Shown here in pieces: positions 17,159-24,539 of a DNA stretch of 28,638 nt. Where the stretch lies: contig JAGCCY010000283.1 in NCBI GenBank assembly GCA_017651385.1, positions 1 through 28,638 of the forward strand, written 5' to 3'. Within the stretch, counting starts at the first letter, position 1, and each line of letters opens with the position of its first letter. The position numbers were made by a program, and so were the translations under genes. Below the pieces are notes generated by a model. It had not been told where the DNA came from and made no database searches. It saw nothing but the letters and a program-made list of their open reading frames with translations. This stretch comes from Lachnospiraceae bacterium (GTDB taxonomy: Bacteria > Bacillota > Clostridia > Lachnospirales > Lachnospiraceae).

Positions 17159-18156
17159 TACAAAACCTCCCTGACAGCTTTGATCTTCTTAACAAGCTCC
17201 GCATACTCTTCGGGACGTAAACTCTGTGCTCCGTCGCAAAGCGCGTGAGGCGGATCGTTATGAACCTCGATTATGAGTCCGTCGGCTCCGGCTGCGGTTG
17301 CGGCCATTGCCATAGGAGGCACCATTCTTGCGATACCCGTTGCGTGGCTCGGATCCACTATCACGGGAAGATGCGAAAGTTCGTGAAGCATCGGGACTGC
17401 CGCAAGATCAAGAGTATTTCTTAAGTAATCGCTGTATGTTCTTATACCTCTTTCGCAGAGGTTTATATTCTCGTTGCCGCTTGCCATGATGTATTCGGCA
17501 CTCATTAAAAGTTCTTTTAACGTATTGGCAAGACCGCGCTTTAATAAAATGGGTTTGCCTGTCTGGCCGAGTTCTTTAAGAAGGTCAAAATTCTGCATGT
17601 TTCTCGCGCCGACCTGAAGCACATCGATATCTTCAAAAAGAGGAAGATCGTCTATACTCATTATCTCGGTCACGATCGGAAGACCGGTTTCTTTTCTTGC
17701 GATCTTCAAAAGTTCGATACCCTCACCCTTAAGACCCTGGAAATCGTAAGGTGAAGTACGGGGTTTGAATGCGCCGCCCCTTAACAGATTTGCTCCGGCT
17801 GCCTTGACATCCTTCGCTACCGATACTATCTGGTCCTCGTTTTCAACGGAACAGGGACCTGCGATCAGCACGAAGTTGCCGCCGCCGACCTTGACGTCTC
17901 CTATATTTACTACCGTGTCGTCCGGATGAAACTTTCTGTTACAGCACTTAAACGTCTCGGATACACGCTTTACCGAATCCACGATATCGAGGCTGTCTAT
18001 AAGCTCCATATCCACCTTTGCGGTGTCGCCGATAAGACCGAGCACCGTCTGGTATTCACCTTCGGAAATATGTACGCCGAGGCCCATGCCCTTAAGCCAT
18101 TCTATGAGTCTGTCCTTTTTCTCCTGTCCCACATTGGGTTTTAATACAACTATCAT
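17158..18156 (-). CDS. aroF: DAHP synthase with N-terminal regulatory domain
   Basis: 3-deoxy-7-phosphoheptulonate synthase, first step of the shikimate pathway (PEP plus erythrose 4-phosphate). 332 residues, type I-beta. An N-terminal ferredoxin-like domain (about 1-70) resembles the Thermotoga enzyme, where it mediates Tyr/Phe inhibition. The catalytic barrel follows with IAGPCSVE (residues 98-105), [17 protein letters not shown] (125-141), [25 protein letters not shown] and [20 protein letters not shown] 18156 is preceded by AGGAGGAG. It is the first gene of the aromatic operon, directly after the attenuator, so both the enzyme and its transcription appear tied to Tyr/Phe level. Confidence 0.96.
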   Translation of the reverse strand: MIVVLKPNVGQEKKDRLIEWLKGMGLGVHISEGEYQTVLGLIGDTAKVDMELIDSLDIVDSVKRVSETFKCCNRKFHPDDTVVNIGDVKVGGGNFVLIAGPCSVENEDQIVSVAKDVKAAGANLLRGGAFKPRTSPYDFQGLKGEGIELLKIARKETGLPIVTEIMSIDDLPLFEDIDVLQVGARNMQNFDLLKELGQTGKPILLKRGLANTLKELLMSAEYIMASGNENINLCERGIRTYSDYLRNTLDLAAVPMLHELSHLPVIVDPSHATGIARMVPPMAMAATAAGADGLIIEVHNDPPHALCDGAQSLRPEEYAELVKKIKAVREVL

Positions 18157-18170
18157 GGTATCTCCTCCTG

Positions 18171-18211
18171 AAAAAGAAAAGCGACATCAGATCCGGTTAA
18201 TCTGTGTCGCT
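18171..18211 (-). terminator. Attenuator terminator before the DAHP synthase gene
   Basis: On the minus strand AGCGACA-CAGAT pairs with ATCTG-A-TGTCGCT (12 bp, one bulged A) around a 7-base loop, followed by TTTTCTTTTT. It lies between the leader peptide and the first structural gene, so termination here would switch off the operon. Its 5' arm is also one strand of the antiterminator. Confidence 0.88.
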
Positions 18212-18255
18212 TCACGAATTCGTATCTTTCACAATTCTCACAACGCAAACTAACC

Positions 18256-18321
18256 TTACTCAGAGTCGGTAAAGTAAAAGTAAAAGTAATAATAGTTTGC
18301 TGCAAAAAATGTGTTCTTCAT
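18256..18321 (-). CDS. Tyr/Phe-rich attenuation leader peptide
   Basis: A 21-codon ORF beginning MKNTFF, continuing NYYYFYFYF at residues 9-17 and ending TDSE before TAA. It has five Tyr and five Phe codons and no Trp codon. The ATG has AAAGGAAG about five bases upstream, as in a translated gene, and the ORF sits about 60 bases after a strong promoter. It resembles the pheA and pheST leader peptides of enterics in design, but includes tyrosine. The product is probably not functional as a protein; its translation rate is the signal for the downstream DAHP synthase, tyrA, aroA, aroC, pheA and aroE/aroK genes. Confidence 0.9.
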   Translation of the reverse strand: MKNTFFAANYYYFYFYFTDSE

Positions 18322-18390
18322 GTTTCTTCCTTTGGGTTTATCGCCCTTAAACTTAATTCTTACATTCAAGATATTTCTTAAGCTGAAAGA

Positions 18391-18420
18391 ATAATAACAC
18401 CGTGAAATCGGGTTTGTCAA
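18391..18420 (-). promoter_or_regulatory. Promoter of the aromatic operon
   Basis: Minus-strand TTGACA (18415-18420) and TATTAT (18391-18396) with an 18-base spacer. Transcription would start near 18384, about 60 bases before the leader peptide start. Confidence 0.78.
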
Positions 18421-18436
18421 CAAAAATATTTTAGCG

Positions 18437-18459
18437 CTTTAAACTGTAATGGTTTAAAG
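18437..18459. repeat. Palindrome upstream of the aromatic promoter
   Basis: CTTTAAAC and GTTTAAAG, perfect complements, flank a 7-base spacer. The site begins 16 bases upstream of the -35 element. It could bind a regulator, or be a weak terminator for birA, whose stop lies 35 bases away; no T-run follows it directly on the minus strand. Confidence 0.5.
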
Positions 18460-18494
18460 TTTTAAATCAGCGAAATATGCGGTGTTTTTCCCTT

Positions 18495-19505
18495 TTATAT
18501 AACTCTCGTTGATATCTCTCCCGAAGTAAGCGTTACCGGTTTATCTTCGCCTTCGAAGATCACGATAAGCCCGCAGCGGTCGTCGATACCTGTTGCGTGG
18601 GCACGTTTTTTGTTGCCCGCTCCGTCGATCACATCTATATCCTTATCCAGAGTAAGCTGACGCTTTCTGTATTCGGAAAGATATGTCACATCCGGAAGGG
18701 CTTTATATATGGGTAAAAAGGCGTTTAAAAACTCCGCCGCAAGACGGTTTCTCGTACCTGCGGGGCATAAGCCTTCATCAAACAGGCTTCCCGCCCTGTC
18801 CTTTATGTCGTCGGGCCAGCCGCCTTTCGGCGGTGCAAGGTTAAAACCTATACCCATGACCGCATAGTCAAAGCCTCCCGTTTCCATCGAAAGCCCCGCC
18901 TCGGTCAGTATTCCCGATATTTTCTTATCGTTTAAATAAAGATCGTTGACCCACTTTATCTTAACGTCGCCTTCTTTTATAAGATCATTGACCTTTTCCG
19001 AAGCGGTTGCCGCCGCGACCGCCGCAGCCGTTGTGATGAGCACGGCGTCGGATATTTCAAGTTCGGGTCTTAAAAGGATGCTTAGATATAAGCCTGTCGA
19101 ATCGGGTGAAAAGAAACTTCTTCCGCGTCTTCCGCGTCCCTTCGTCTGTTCTTCGGCGATATAGGTGACGCCCTCATAAGCACCGCTTTCGGCTTCGCTT
19201 TTGCACTTTAAGTTCGTGGAATCTATGGTCTTTACACAATTGATCCTGTAAAAAGAACGCGAATCTTCATTTAAAAGATCTTCGACCACATAAGAATTCA
19301 ATACATCGCTTTCGGGCGCAAGCGTATAGCCCGAATTCGTGGAGCCCCCGATCTTTACGCCTTCGTCTCTTAAAGCGTTGATCGCCTTCCAGACGGATGT
19401 ACGCGATATGTTTAAGGTGTCCGCAAGCTCCTGTCCCGAATAACTTGTGCCCTTTCTTTCATTTAATAGAGCGAGTATCTTTTCTTTTGTGCCGCTTTTT
19501 CTCAA
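18495..19505 (-). CDS. birA: Biotin--protein ligase and biotin repressor
   Basis: Activates biotin to biotinyl-AMP, attaches it to carboxylase carrier domains, and represses biotin genes when loaded. 336 residues. The N-terminal winged helix (about 1-60, SGQELADTLNISRTSVWKAINAL) marks the repressor type. The ligase domain has GRGRRG at 123-128, KWVNDLYLNDKKISGIL at 184-200 and a C-terminal SH3-like domain. The start is a TTG at 19505 with GGAG six bases upstream; no nearer ATG fits the helix-turn-helix. It follows bioY by 41 bases and is probably cotranscribed. Confidence 0.95.
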   Translation of the reverse strand: MRKSGTKEKILALLNERKGTSYSGQELADTLNISRTSVWKAINALRDEGVKIGGSTNSGYTLAPESDVLNSYVVEDLLNEDSRSFYRINCVKTIDSTNLKCKSEAESGAYEGVTYIAEEQTKGRGRRGRSFFSPDSTGLYLSILLRPELEISDAVLITTAAAVAAATASEKVNDLIKEGDVKIKWVNDLYLNDKKISGILTEAGLSMETGGFDYAVMGIGFNLAPPKGGWPDDIKDRAGSLFDEGLCPAGTRNRLAAEFLNAFLPIYKALPDVTYLSEYRKRQLTLDKDIDVIDGAGNKKRAHATGIDDRCGLIVIFEGEDKPVTLTSGEISTRVI

Positions 19506-19546
19506 GTTTCTCTCCGTTTCTTTTGCACATTAAGGTGCATAAGGCT

Positions 19547-20083
19547 TTACTTTATCGCTTTCTTAAGTGCCCTGTTTACTGCCGTTCCCAAAAGTATCGC
19601 CACTATTATCTTTGCAATGTCAAAAGGGATAAAGGGCCATACGCATACCGATAAAGCATAGCCTAACTCAACTTTCATGGATATCACAAACCATACCGTT
19701 CCGAATGCATAGGTTACGATAAGGCCAAAAAGCATGCCCACACCGGTAAGCCATATTTTTGCCTTAAACTTTGATACGAATATGCCGCCGATGATCACCA
19801 TGAATATAAATCCGATCAGATACCCGCCGGTAGGACCGATGAGTTTGCCCACACCGCCCGCATATCCGGAAAATACCGGAAGACCGACGGCTCCCAGCAA
19901 AAGATATATAAGATAGCTTACTATACCGAGTTTTGTACCGAGTATTACCGTCGTAAGGCATACCATAAGGGTTGAAAGCGTGACGGGTATCGGTCCTATT
20001 GGGATCGCCACCGGACTTAACACACACATCAACGCTGTCATTATACCGCATTTTGCCATATCATATATGCTTATTTTTTTCAT
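19547..20083 (-). CDS. bioY: Biotin transporter BioY
   Basis: Substrate-binding membrane subunit (S component) for biotin uptake, 178 residues, with about six hydrophobic segments. Family features seen: MKKISIYDMAKCGIMTALMCVLSP-like amphipathic start, GPIPVTLSTLMVCLTTVILGTKLG, LLLGAVGLPVFSGYAGGVGKLIGPTGGYLIGF and a C-terminal PFIPFDIAKIIVA. No EcfA or EcfT gene lies nearby, so it probably shares a housekeeping energising module or acts alone. Pairing with birA and a candidate BirA operator in its promoter support the assignment. Confidence 0.95.
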   Translation of the reverse strand: MKKISIYDMAKCGIMTALMCVLSPVAIPIGPIPVTLSTLMVCLTTVILGTKLGIVSYLIYLLLGAVGLPVFSGYAGGVGKLIGPTGGYLIGFIFMVIIGGIFVSKFKAKIWLTGVGMLFGLIVTYAFGTVWFVISMKVELGYALSVCVWPFIPFDIAKIIVAILLGTAVNRALKKAIK

Positions 20084-20154
20084 TTATGTATCGTTCTCCC
20101 TGCTTCTTTATCTTATTTGATCTTCAAAAGGCCTTTTGGTTTTACGCAAGAACG

Positions 20155-20182
20155 AGTATAACACTCATTTTTATATTGTCAA
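20155..20182 (-). promoter_or_regulatory. Promoter of bioY-birA
   Basis: Minus-strand TTGACA (20177-20182) and TATACT (20155-20160) with a 16-base spacer. The -35 lies inside one half of the candidate BirA operator. Confidence 0.62.
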
Positions 20183-20206
20183 CTTAAATTATTCTATGGG
20201 TAACAA
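20176..20206. promoter_or_regulatory. Candidate BirA operator
   Basis: TTGTCAACT and GGGTAACAA form an imperfect inverted repeat around 13 bases. It resembles the TTGTTAACC/GGTTAACAA style of BirA sites known from other Firmicutes, with a slightly shorter spacer. It overlaps the bioY -35 and lies 12 bases from the divergent trpX -35. Confidence 0.45.
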
Positions 20207-20217
20207 TCATTTTTCTG

Positions 20218-20246
20218 TTGACAAGATTTTTCTTTTGCGATAATAT
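20218..20246 (+). promoter_or_regulatory. Promoter of the trpXYZ transcription unit
   Basis: TTGACA (20218-20223) and TAATAT (20241-20246) with a 17-base spacer, directly upstream of the T-box leader and divergent from the bioY promoter. Confidence 0.82.
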
Positions 20247-20252
20247 CCTCTC

Positions 20253-20520
20253 AAACCGATGAGGAAGAGTGAGTACCGTTTTGGTGAGCATCCAAGCTAG
20301 TCGCAGATGGTGGGAGTGCGATATGCAGTCATTACGGGAATGGACTTCCAAGGGCGAACGGAAAGGCGAAAGCTTAGTATGGGAGACGGGTTTTGACTTC
20401 CCGTGATCAAAGGTCAGCATATGATAGTATGCATTGAGAGGGCGCTAAGGCGTCAAGCAGGGTGGCACCGCAGATAAGAATATCTGTCCCGGCAAATTTA
20501 ATTTGCACGGGACTTTTTTT
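20253..20520 (+). ncRNA. T-box leader, tryptophan-specific, for trpXYZ
   Basis: The core AGGGTGGCACCGCAGATA is centred at 20460-20471, followed by an intrinsic terminator. The specifier is read as TGG at 20341-20343 in GGGAATGGACTTCC, the same local context as in the trp operon leader. Conserved elements such as GATGAGGAAGAG near the 5' end match the start of Stem I. Uncharged tRNA-Trp should favour the antiterminator and expression of the downstream transporter. The 5' end is estimated from the promoter. Confidence 0.93.
20486..20520 (+). terminator. T-box intrinsic terminator before trpX
   Basis: GTCCCG-GCAAATT pairs with AATTTGC-CGGGAC (one unpaired A), followed by seven T residues. It lies between the T-box core and the trpX Shine-Dalgarno. 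Confidence 0.9.
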
Positions 20521-20569
20521 GTCCCGTAACTACTATCACACAGAGCAAAGGCTCAACAAGGAGGACAAA

Positions 20570-21634
20570 ATGAAAAAGACACTTAAGAAACTCACAGCAT
20601 TTGCATTAAGCGCCGTAACCGCACTTTCACTTATCGCATGCGGCGGCACCGCATCGGCATCCGCAACGGAGACCTCAGCCGAGTCCGTAGGGATCAGAGA
20701 TCAGTTTACCATCGGTATCTGCAACTACGTGGACGATGCATCCTTAAACCAGATCGTTGAAAACATCGAATCCGAACTTAAAGCCATCGGCGATGCAAAG
20801 GATTATGACTTCGTGATCAAATATGATAACTGCAACGCAGACGCAAACGTTCTTTCACAGATCGTTGCCAACTTCATAGCAGACGATGTGGATCTTATGA
20901 TCGGCGTTGCCACACCCGTTGCAATGACCATGCAGGGCGCGACCGAAGAAAACAAGATCCCGGTCGTATTCTCCGCAGTATCCGATCCTTTAAGCACAGG
21001 TCTTGTGGCTTCAATGGACGCTCCCGGCGCCAACATTACCGGTACATCCGACATGCTCAATACCGATTCTATCGTAAACATGATGATCGCTTTAAATCCC
21101 GACATCAAGAAGGTAGGCCTTCTCTATGATGCAGGTCAGGATGCTTCCACAACAGCCATCGCAGATGCAAAGGCTTTGCTTTCATCAAAGGGTATCGAAG
21201 TTATAGAGCATACGGGTACAAACGTTGAAGAGATCACTCTTGCCGCAAACGCACTTGTAACTGACGGCGTTGAAGCAGTATTTACCCCTACCGACAACAC
21301 AGTAATGACAGCAGAGCTTTCCATATATGAGATCTTCGCAGAAGCAGGTATCCCTCATTTCTGCGGCGCAGATTCTTTTGCCCTTAACGGTGCTTTCTTA
21401 GGCTTCGGTGTCAACTATGCCGATCTTGGAAAAGAAACCGCAAGAATGGCAGCCGAGATCCTTATCGAAGGAAAAGATCCCGCAGCTGTTGCAGTAAGGA
21501 CCTTTGATAACGGTATTGTTACACTTAATGAAGACATAATGGCAAAATTCGGTTATGATATTGATACACTTACCGAACTTTTCAAGGATTATGCAAGCAA
21601 GGTTCAGACCTTAAAGACAGCAGAATCCTTCTAA
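20570..21634 (+). CDS. trpX: ABC transporter substrate-binding lipoprotein, probable tryptophan uptake
   Basis: 354-residue binding protein of the ABC_sub_bind family (COG2984-like). ATG 20570 is chosen because AAGGAGG lies just upstream; the longer frame would run through the T-box terminator. The lipobox LIAC puts the lipid anchor at C24, after a typical signal sequence. The fold resembles periplasmic-binding-protein type I: FTIGICNYVDDASLNQIVENI, MIGVATPVAMTMQGATEENKIPVVFSAVSDPLSTGLV, then KKVGLLYDAGQDAST. Substrate is inferred from the Trp T-box upstream and from known T-box-regulated trpXYZ systems in Firmicutes, not from the protein itself. Confidence 0.9.
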   Translation: MKKTLKKLTAFALSAVTALSLIACGGTASASATETSAESVGIRDQFTIGICNYVDDASLNQIVENIESELKAIGDAKDYDFVIKYDNCNADANVLSQIVANFIADDVDLMIGVATPVAMTMQGATEENKIPVVFSAVSDPLSTGLVASMDAPGANITGTSDMLNTDSIVNMMIALNPDIKKVGLLYDAGQDASTTAIADAKALLSSKGIEVIEHTGTNVEEITLAANALVTDGVEAVFTPTDNTVMTAELSIYEIFAEAGIPHFCGADSFALNGAFLGFGVNYADLGKETARMAAEILIEGKDPAAVAVRTFDNGIVTLNEDIMAKFGYDIDTLTELFKDYASKVQTLKTAESF

Positions 21635-21657
21635 GAAATTAAAGATCAGGAGATTCT

Positions 21658-22590
21658 ATGGCAGCACTATTTCAGACAGCGCTGGAGCTCGGGCTTATAA
21701 GCTCGCTTACCGTTCTAGCACTGTACCTTAGCTACACAATGTTAAATGTCTGCGATCTATCCACCGACGGTGCCTTTACAATGGGCGCCGCGGTCGGAGC
21801 CGTAGTGGCAATATCGGGACATCCTTACCTGTCCATCGTTGCGGCGATCTGTGCCGGAGTTTTATCGGGTTTTGTGGTTGCCTTTCTGCAGACCAAGATG
21901 GGTATCGACAGCCTGCTTGCGGGTATCATAGTAAATACCGCTGCCTATTCGATAAATATTGCAATAATGGGAAATTCTTCCCTTCTTAACATGAACTCGG
22001 TCGAAACGGTTTTCTCAAAGCTTAAGGGCTTCCTTGGGGAAACCGCTTTGGCATCTTATTCAAAGCTTATCGTAATCGTCCTGTTCGTGGCGATCGTATG
22101 TATCCTGCTTGCGTTCTTTTTACGCACAAGACTCGGTCTTGCGATCAGAGCGACCGGCGATAATCCCGACATGGTCAAATCCTCTTCCATAAACACCGTT
22201 GTGATCACCATAGTCGGACTTTGCATCTCAAATTCTTTTACCGCTTTATCGGGCTGTTTACTGGCCCAGTACAATAAATCCGCCAACATCGATATCGGAA
22301 CCGGAATGCTGACCGTAGCTCTTGCTTCCCTTCTTATCGGAAGGATGTTCTTTAAAAAGCACGGGACAGGCTTCGGTGTGATCGGAGCCGTTATAGGCGC
22401 CGTTCTTTTCAGAGTCGTATACACACTGGCTCTTCGTCTTAACATGCCCGCCTCGATGCTTAAGCTTGTATCTTCCGTGATCGTCATAATCGCGATCGCC
22501 GGACCGTACTTTGCGGGAAAGATGAAAGAAAAGACCATGAAGAAGATCATGGTTTCAAAGCCTTCGGAAACGGAGGGAAAAAATGCTTAA
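21658..22590 (+). CDS. trpY: ABC transporter permease, probable tryptophan uptake
   Basis: 310-residue membrane protein of the COG4120-like permease family (branched-chain-type fold), with eight or more hydrophobic segments. Early signature: LYLSYTMLNVCDLSTDGAFTMGAAVGA; later LGLAIRATGDNPDMVKSSSIN, the cytoplasmic loop that contacts the ATPase. It starts after TCAGGAG, 23 bases behind trpX, and overlaps trpZ by 8 bases. Substrate is assigned by context. Confidence 0.9.
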   Translation: MAALFQTALELGLISSLTVLALYLSYTMLNVCDLSTDGAFTMGAAVGAVVAISGHPYLSIVAAICAGVLSGFVVAFLQTKMGIDSLLAGIIVNTAAYSINIAIMGNSSLLNMNSVETVFSKLKGFLGETALASYSKLIVIVLFVAIVCILLAFFLRTRLGLAIRATGDNPDMVKSSSINTVVITIVGLCISNSFTALSGCLLAQYNKSANIDIGTGMLTVALASLLIGRMFFKKHGTGFGVIGAVIGAVLFRVVYTLALRLNMPASMLKLVSSVIVIIAIAGPYFAGKMKEKTMKKIMVSKPSETEGKNA

Positions 22591-23368
22591 AATAGATCAT
22601 ATCTCAAAAGTTTTCAATAAAGGAACGGTCAACGAAAAGCAGGCTTTATATGATATAAGCCTTAACGTGGCCAAGGGCGATTTCATAAGCATAATCGGTT
22701 CAAACGGCGCGGGTAAATCCACTCTCTTAAATGCGATAAGCGGCGTTTTCCCCGTCGATGAAGGCTCTATCGTGCTTGACGGGATCGATATTACCGATAT
22801 GGCCGAGCACAAGCGCTCTACCATGATAGGACGGCTCTTCCAGGATCCCATGAAGGGCTCGGCGCCTTCCATGAGCATCGAAGACAACTTATATCTTGCC
22901 TCCGGCAACAACGGCTGGTTTGCAAAGATCACGGCCAAAGACAAAAAGGAATTCAGGGAGCGTCTTTCCCTTTTAAATATGGGACTTGAAGACCGCATGA
23001 AGAATCCCGTGGGCCTTCTGTCCGGCGGCCAGCGCCAGGCGCTTACGCTTTTAATGGCCACCTATCATATACCGAAGCTTCTTTTACTCGACGAGCATAC
23101 GGCCGCACTCGACCCCGCGACCGCCGAAAAAGTGCTTGATATCACCAAGAAGGTGGTAAGCGAGAACAACATAACCTGTCTTATGATCACTCACAACATG
23201 CAATCCGCACTTGAACTCGGAAACCGCACGATCATGATGAACGACGGCCGCATCATCTACGATGTATCCGGTGAAGAACGCACCCATACGACCGTGGCAG
23301 ACTTACTTAACCTCTTCAAAGAAAAAGCCGGTGAAAACCTCACAAACGACCGCATGCTTTTATCATGA
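22583..23368 (+). CDS. trpZ: ABC transporter ATP-binding protein, probable tryptophan uptake
   Basis: 261-residue ATPase (COG1101-like). Walker A GSNGAGKST, signature LLSGGQRQALTLLMA, Walker B LLLLDEHTAALD and switch histidine in MITHNM are all present. An inserted SAPSMSIEDNLYLASGNN segment is usual for this family. GGAGG precedes the start, which lies inside the end of trpY. Its stop lies just before the start of the cysteine desulfurase gene, so the two are probably read from one transcript. Confidence 0.92.
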   Translation: MLKIDHISKVFNKGTVNEKQALYDISLNVAKGDFISIIGSNGAGKSTLLNAISGVFPVDEGSIVLDGIDITDMAEHKRSTMIGRLFQDPMKGSAPSMSIEDNLYLASGNNGWFAKITAKDKKEFRERLSLLNMGLEDRMKNPVGLLSGGQRQALTLLMATYHIPKLLLLDEHTAALDPATAEKVLDITKKVVSENNITCLMITHNMQSALELGNRTIMMNDGRIIYDVSGEERTHTTVADLLNLFKEKAGENLTNDRMLLS

Positions 23369-23385
23369 TCCTATCGGAGGATATG

Positions 23386-24519
23386 ATGATCTATGCCGAT
23401 AATGCCGCGACAACGGCCCTAAGTGAACATGCTCTTGAAAAGATGATGCCGTATCTTAAAGAAACATACGGCAATCCTTCGAGTACGTACATTTTCGGAC
23501 AGAAGGCAAAAGAAGCGATAGAGACTTCGAGAGAAACGATCGCAAAGATATTCTGTGCGAAGCCTTCCGAGATCACATTTACCTCATGCGGAAGCGAGGC
23601 TGACAATCAGGCTTTATTCACGGCGGCAAGACTTGGACTCAAAGTCGGGAAAAAACATATAATATCCACAAAGATCGAGCATCATGCTGTCTTAAATACT
23701 TTAAAGGAACTTGAAAAAGAGGGCTTTAAGATAACCCTGCTCGATGTAGATGAAAGCGGCATCGTAAACCCCGAAAAAATAAGAGATTCAATATGTGATG
23801 ACACCTGTCTTGTCAGTGTAATGTATGCCAATAATGAGATAGGAACCATCCAGCCGATCAACAAGATCGGGGCGATCTGTCATGAAAAGAATGTGCTCTT
23901 TCATACCGATGCGGTGCAGGCCGCAGGTCATATAAAGATAGATGTAAACAATGATAATATAGATCTTTTATCGATCTCCGCCCATAAGTTTCACGGTCCG
24001 AAGGGGATCGGAGCTTTATATGCCAGAAACGGGATCGAATTATCTCCTGTGATATTCGGCGGAGCCCAGGAGCGCGGAAAGCGCGCGGGCACCGAAAACG
24101 TTGCGGCGATCGTGGGTATGGCTGCCGCACTTAAAGAAAGTTACGATAATCTTGAAGCATATACAAAAACTTTAATACCTTTAAGAGATAAACTTATCGG
24201 GGAACTTTGTAAGATACCCGGTTCAAAGCTTAACGGAGATAAGAACTTACGTCTTCCGGGCAATGTGAATCTTTCTTTTAAAGGTGTCGAGGGCGAGGAA
24301 CTTTTACTCCTTCTTGATAAAGCAGGTATCGCAGCATCATCGGGGGCCGCATGTGCCTCGGGTTCCCTTGAGCCGAGCCATGTTCTTAAAGCGATCGGCT
24401 GCCCGGATGATATGATACGGGGTGCGCTCAGGCTTACCATCGATACGGATATCAGCGAAAAGGACACAGAGTATATGGCAGAAACTGTCAGAACGGTCAT
24501 AACAAAGCTCAGACATTGA
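23386..24519 (+). CDS. Cysteine desulfurase, NifS/IscS type
   Basis: PLP enzyme that takes sulfur from cysteine as a persulfide. The ATG at 23386 (MIYADNAATT) is five bases from GGAGG; an ATG three bases earlier is also possible. 377 residues. PLP lysine K201 is in SISAHKFHGPKG, D175/Q178 in HTDAVQAAG, and the catalytic cysteine C323 is in SSGAACASGS, the longer-loop group I type. Placed directly before mnmA, it is likely the dedicated sulfur donor for tRNA thiolation, as YrvO is for MnmA in Bacillus. Neighbouring Fe-S scaffold genes are absent. Confidence 0.94.
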   Translation: MIYADNAATTALSEHALEKMMPYLKETYGNPSSTYIFGQKAKEAIETSRETIAKIFCAKPSEITFTSCGSEADNQALFTAARLGLKVGKKHIISTKIEHHAVLNTLKELEKEGFKITLLDVDESGIVNPEKIRDSICDDTCLVSVMYANNEIGTIQPINKIGAICHEKNVLFHTDAVQAAGHIKIDVNNDNIDLLSISAHKFHGPKGIGALYARNGIELSPVIFGGAQERGKRAGTENVAAIVGMAAALKESYDNLEAYTKTLIPLRDKLIGELCKIPGSKLNGDKNLRLPGNVNLSFKGVEGEELLLLLDKAGIAASSGAACASGSLEPSHVLKAIGCPDDMIRGALRLTIDTDISEKDTEYMAETVRTVITKLRH

Positions 24520-24539
24520 TGCCTGTCACGGGAAAATAC

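Larger units (their letters stand above)
18171..18384 (-). promoter_or_regulatory. Ribosome-mediated Tyr/Phe attenuator
   Basis: Three mutually exclusive RNA helices can be read directly. Helix 1:2 pairs GCAAACTA inside the leader ORF (18293-18300) with TAGTTTGC just after its stop (18245-18252), 8 bp perfect. Helix 2:3 (antiterminator) pairs 18240-18255 with 18195-18210, 15 of 16 positions including G-U pairs. Helix 3:4 is the intrinsic terminator. A ribosome stalled at the Tyr/Phe run covers strand 1 and leaves strand 2 free, so the antiterminator forms. A ribosome reaching the stop codon covers strand 2, so the terminator forms. Without translation, 1:2 forms and termination again results. 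No T-box core GGGTGGCACCGC is present. The mechanism is inferred from geometry. Confidence 0.85.

Noticed and set aside
18171..18384. A third T-box upstream of the DAHP synthase gene
   Set aside because: The core GGGTGGCACCGC and specifier arrangement found in the two real T-boxes are absent. The leader ORF and three helices explain the region better.
20462..20569. Longer TrpX beginning within the T-box core
   Set aside because: The extension is the terminator region; the lipoprotein signal and AAGGAGG fix the start at 20570.
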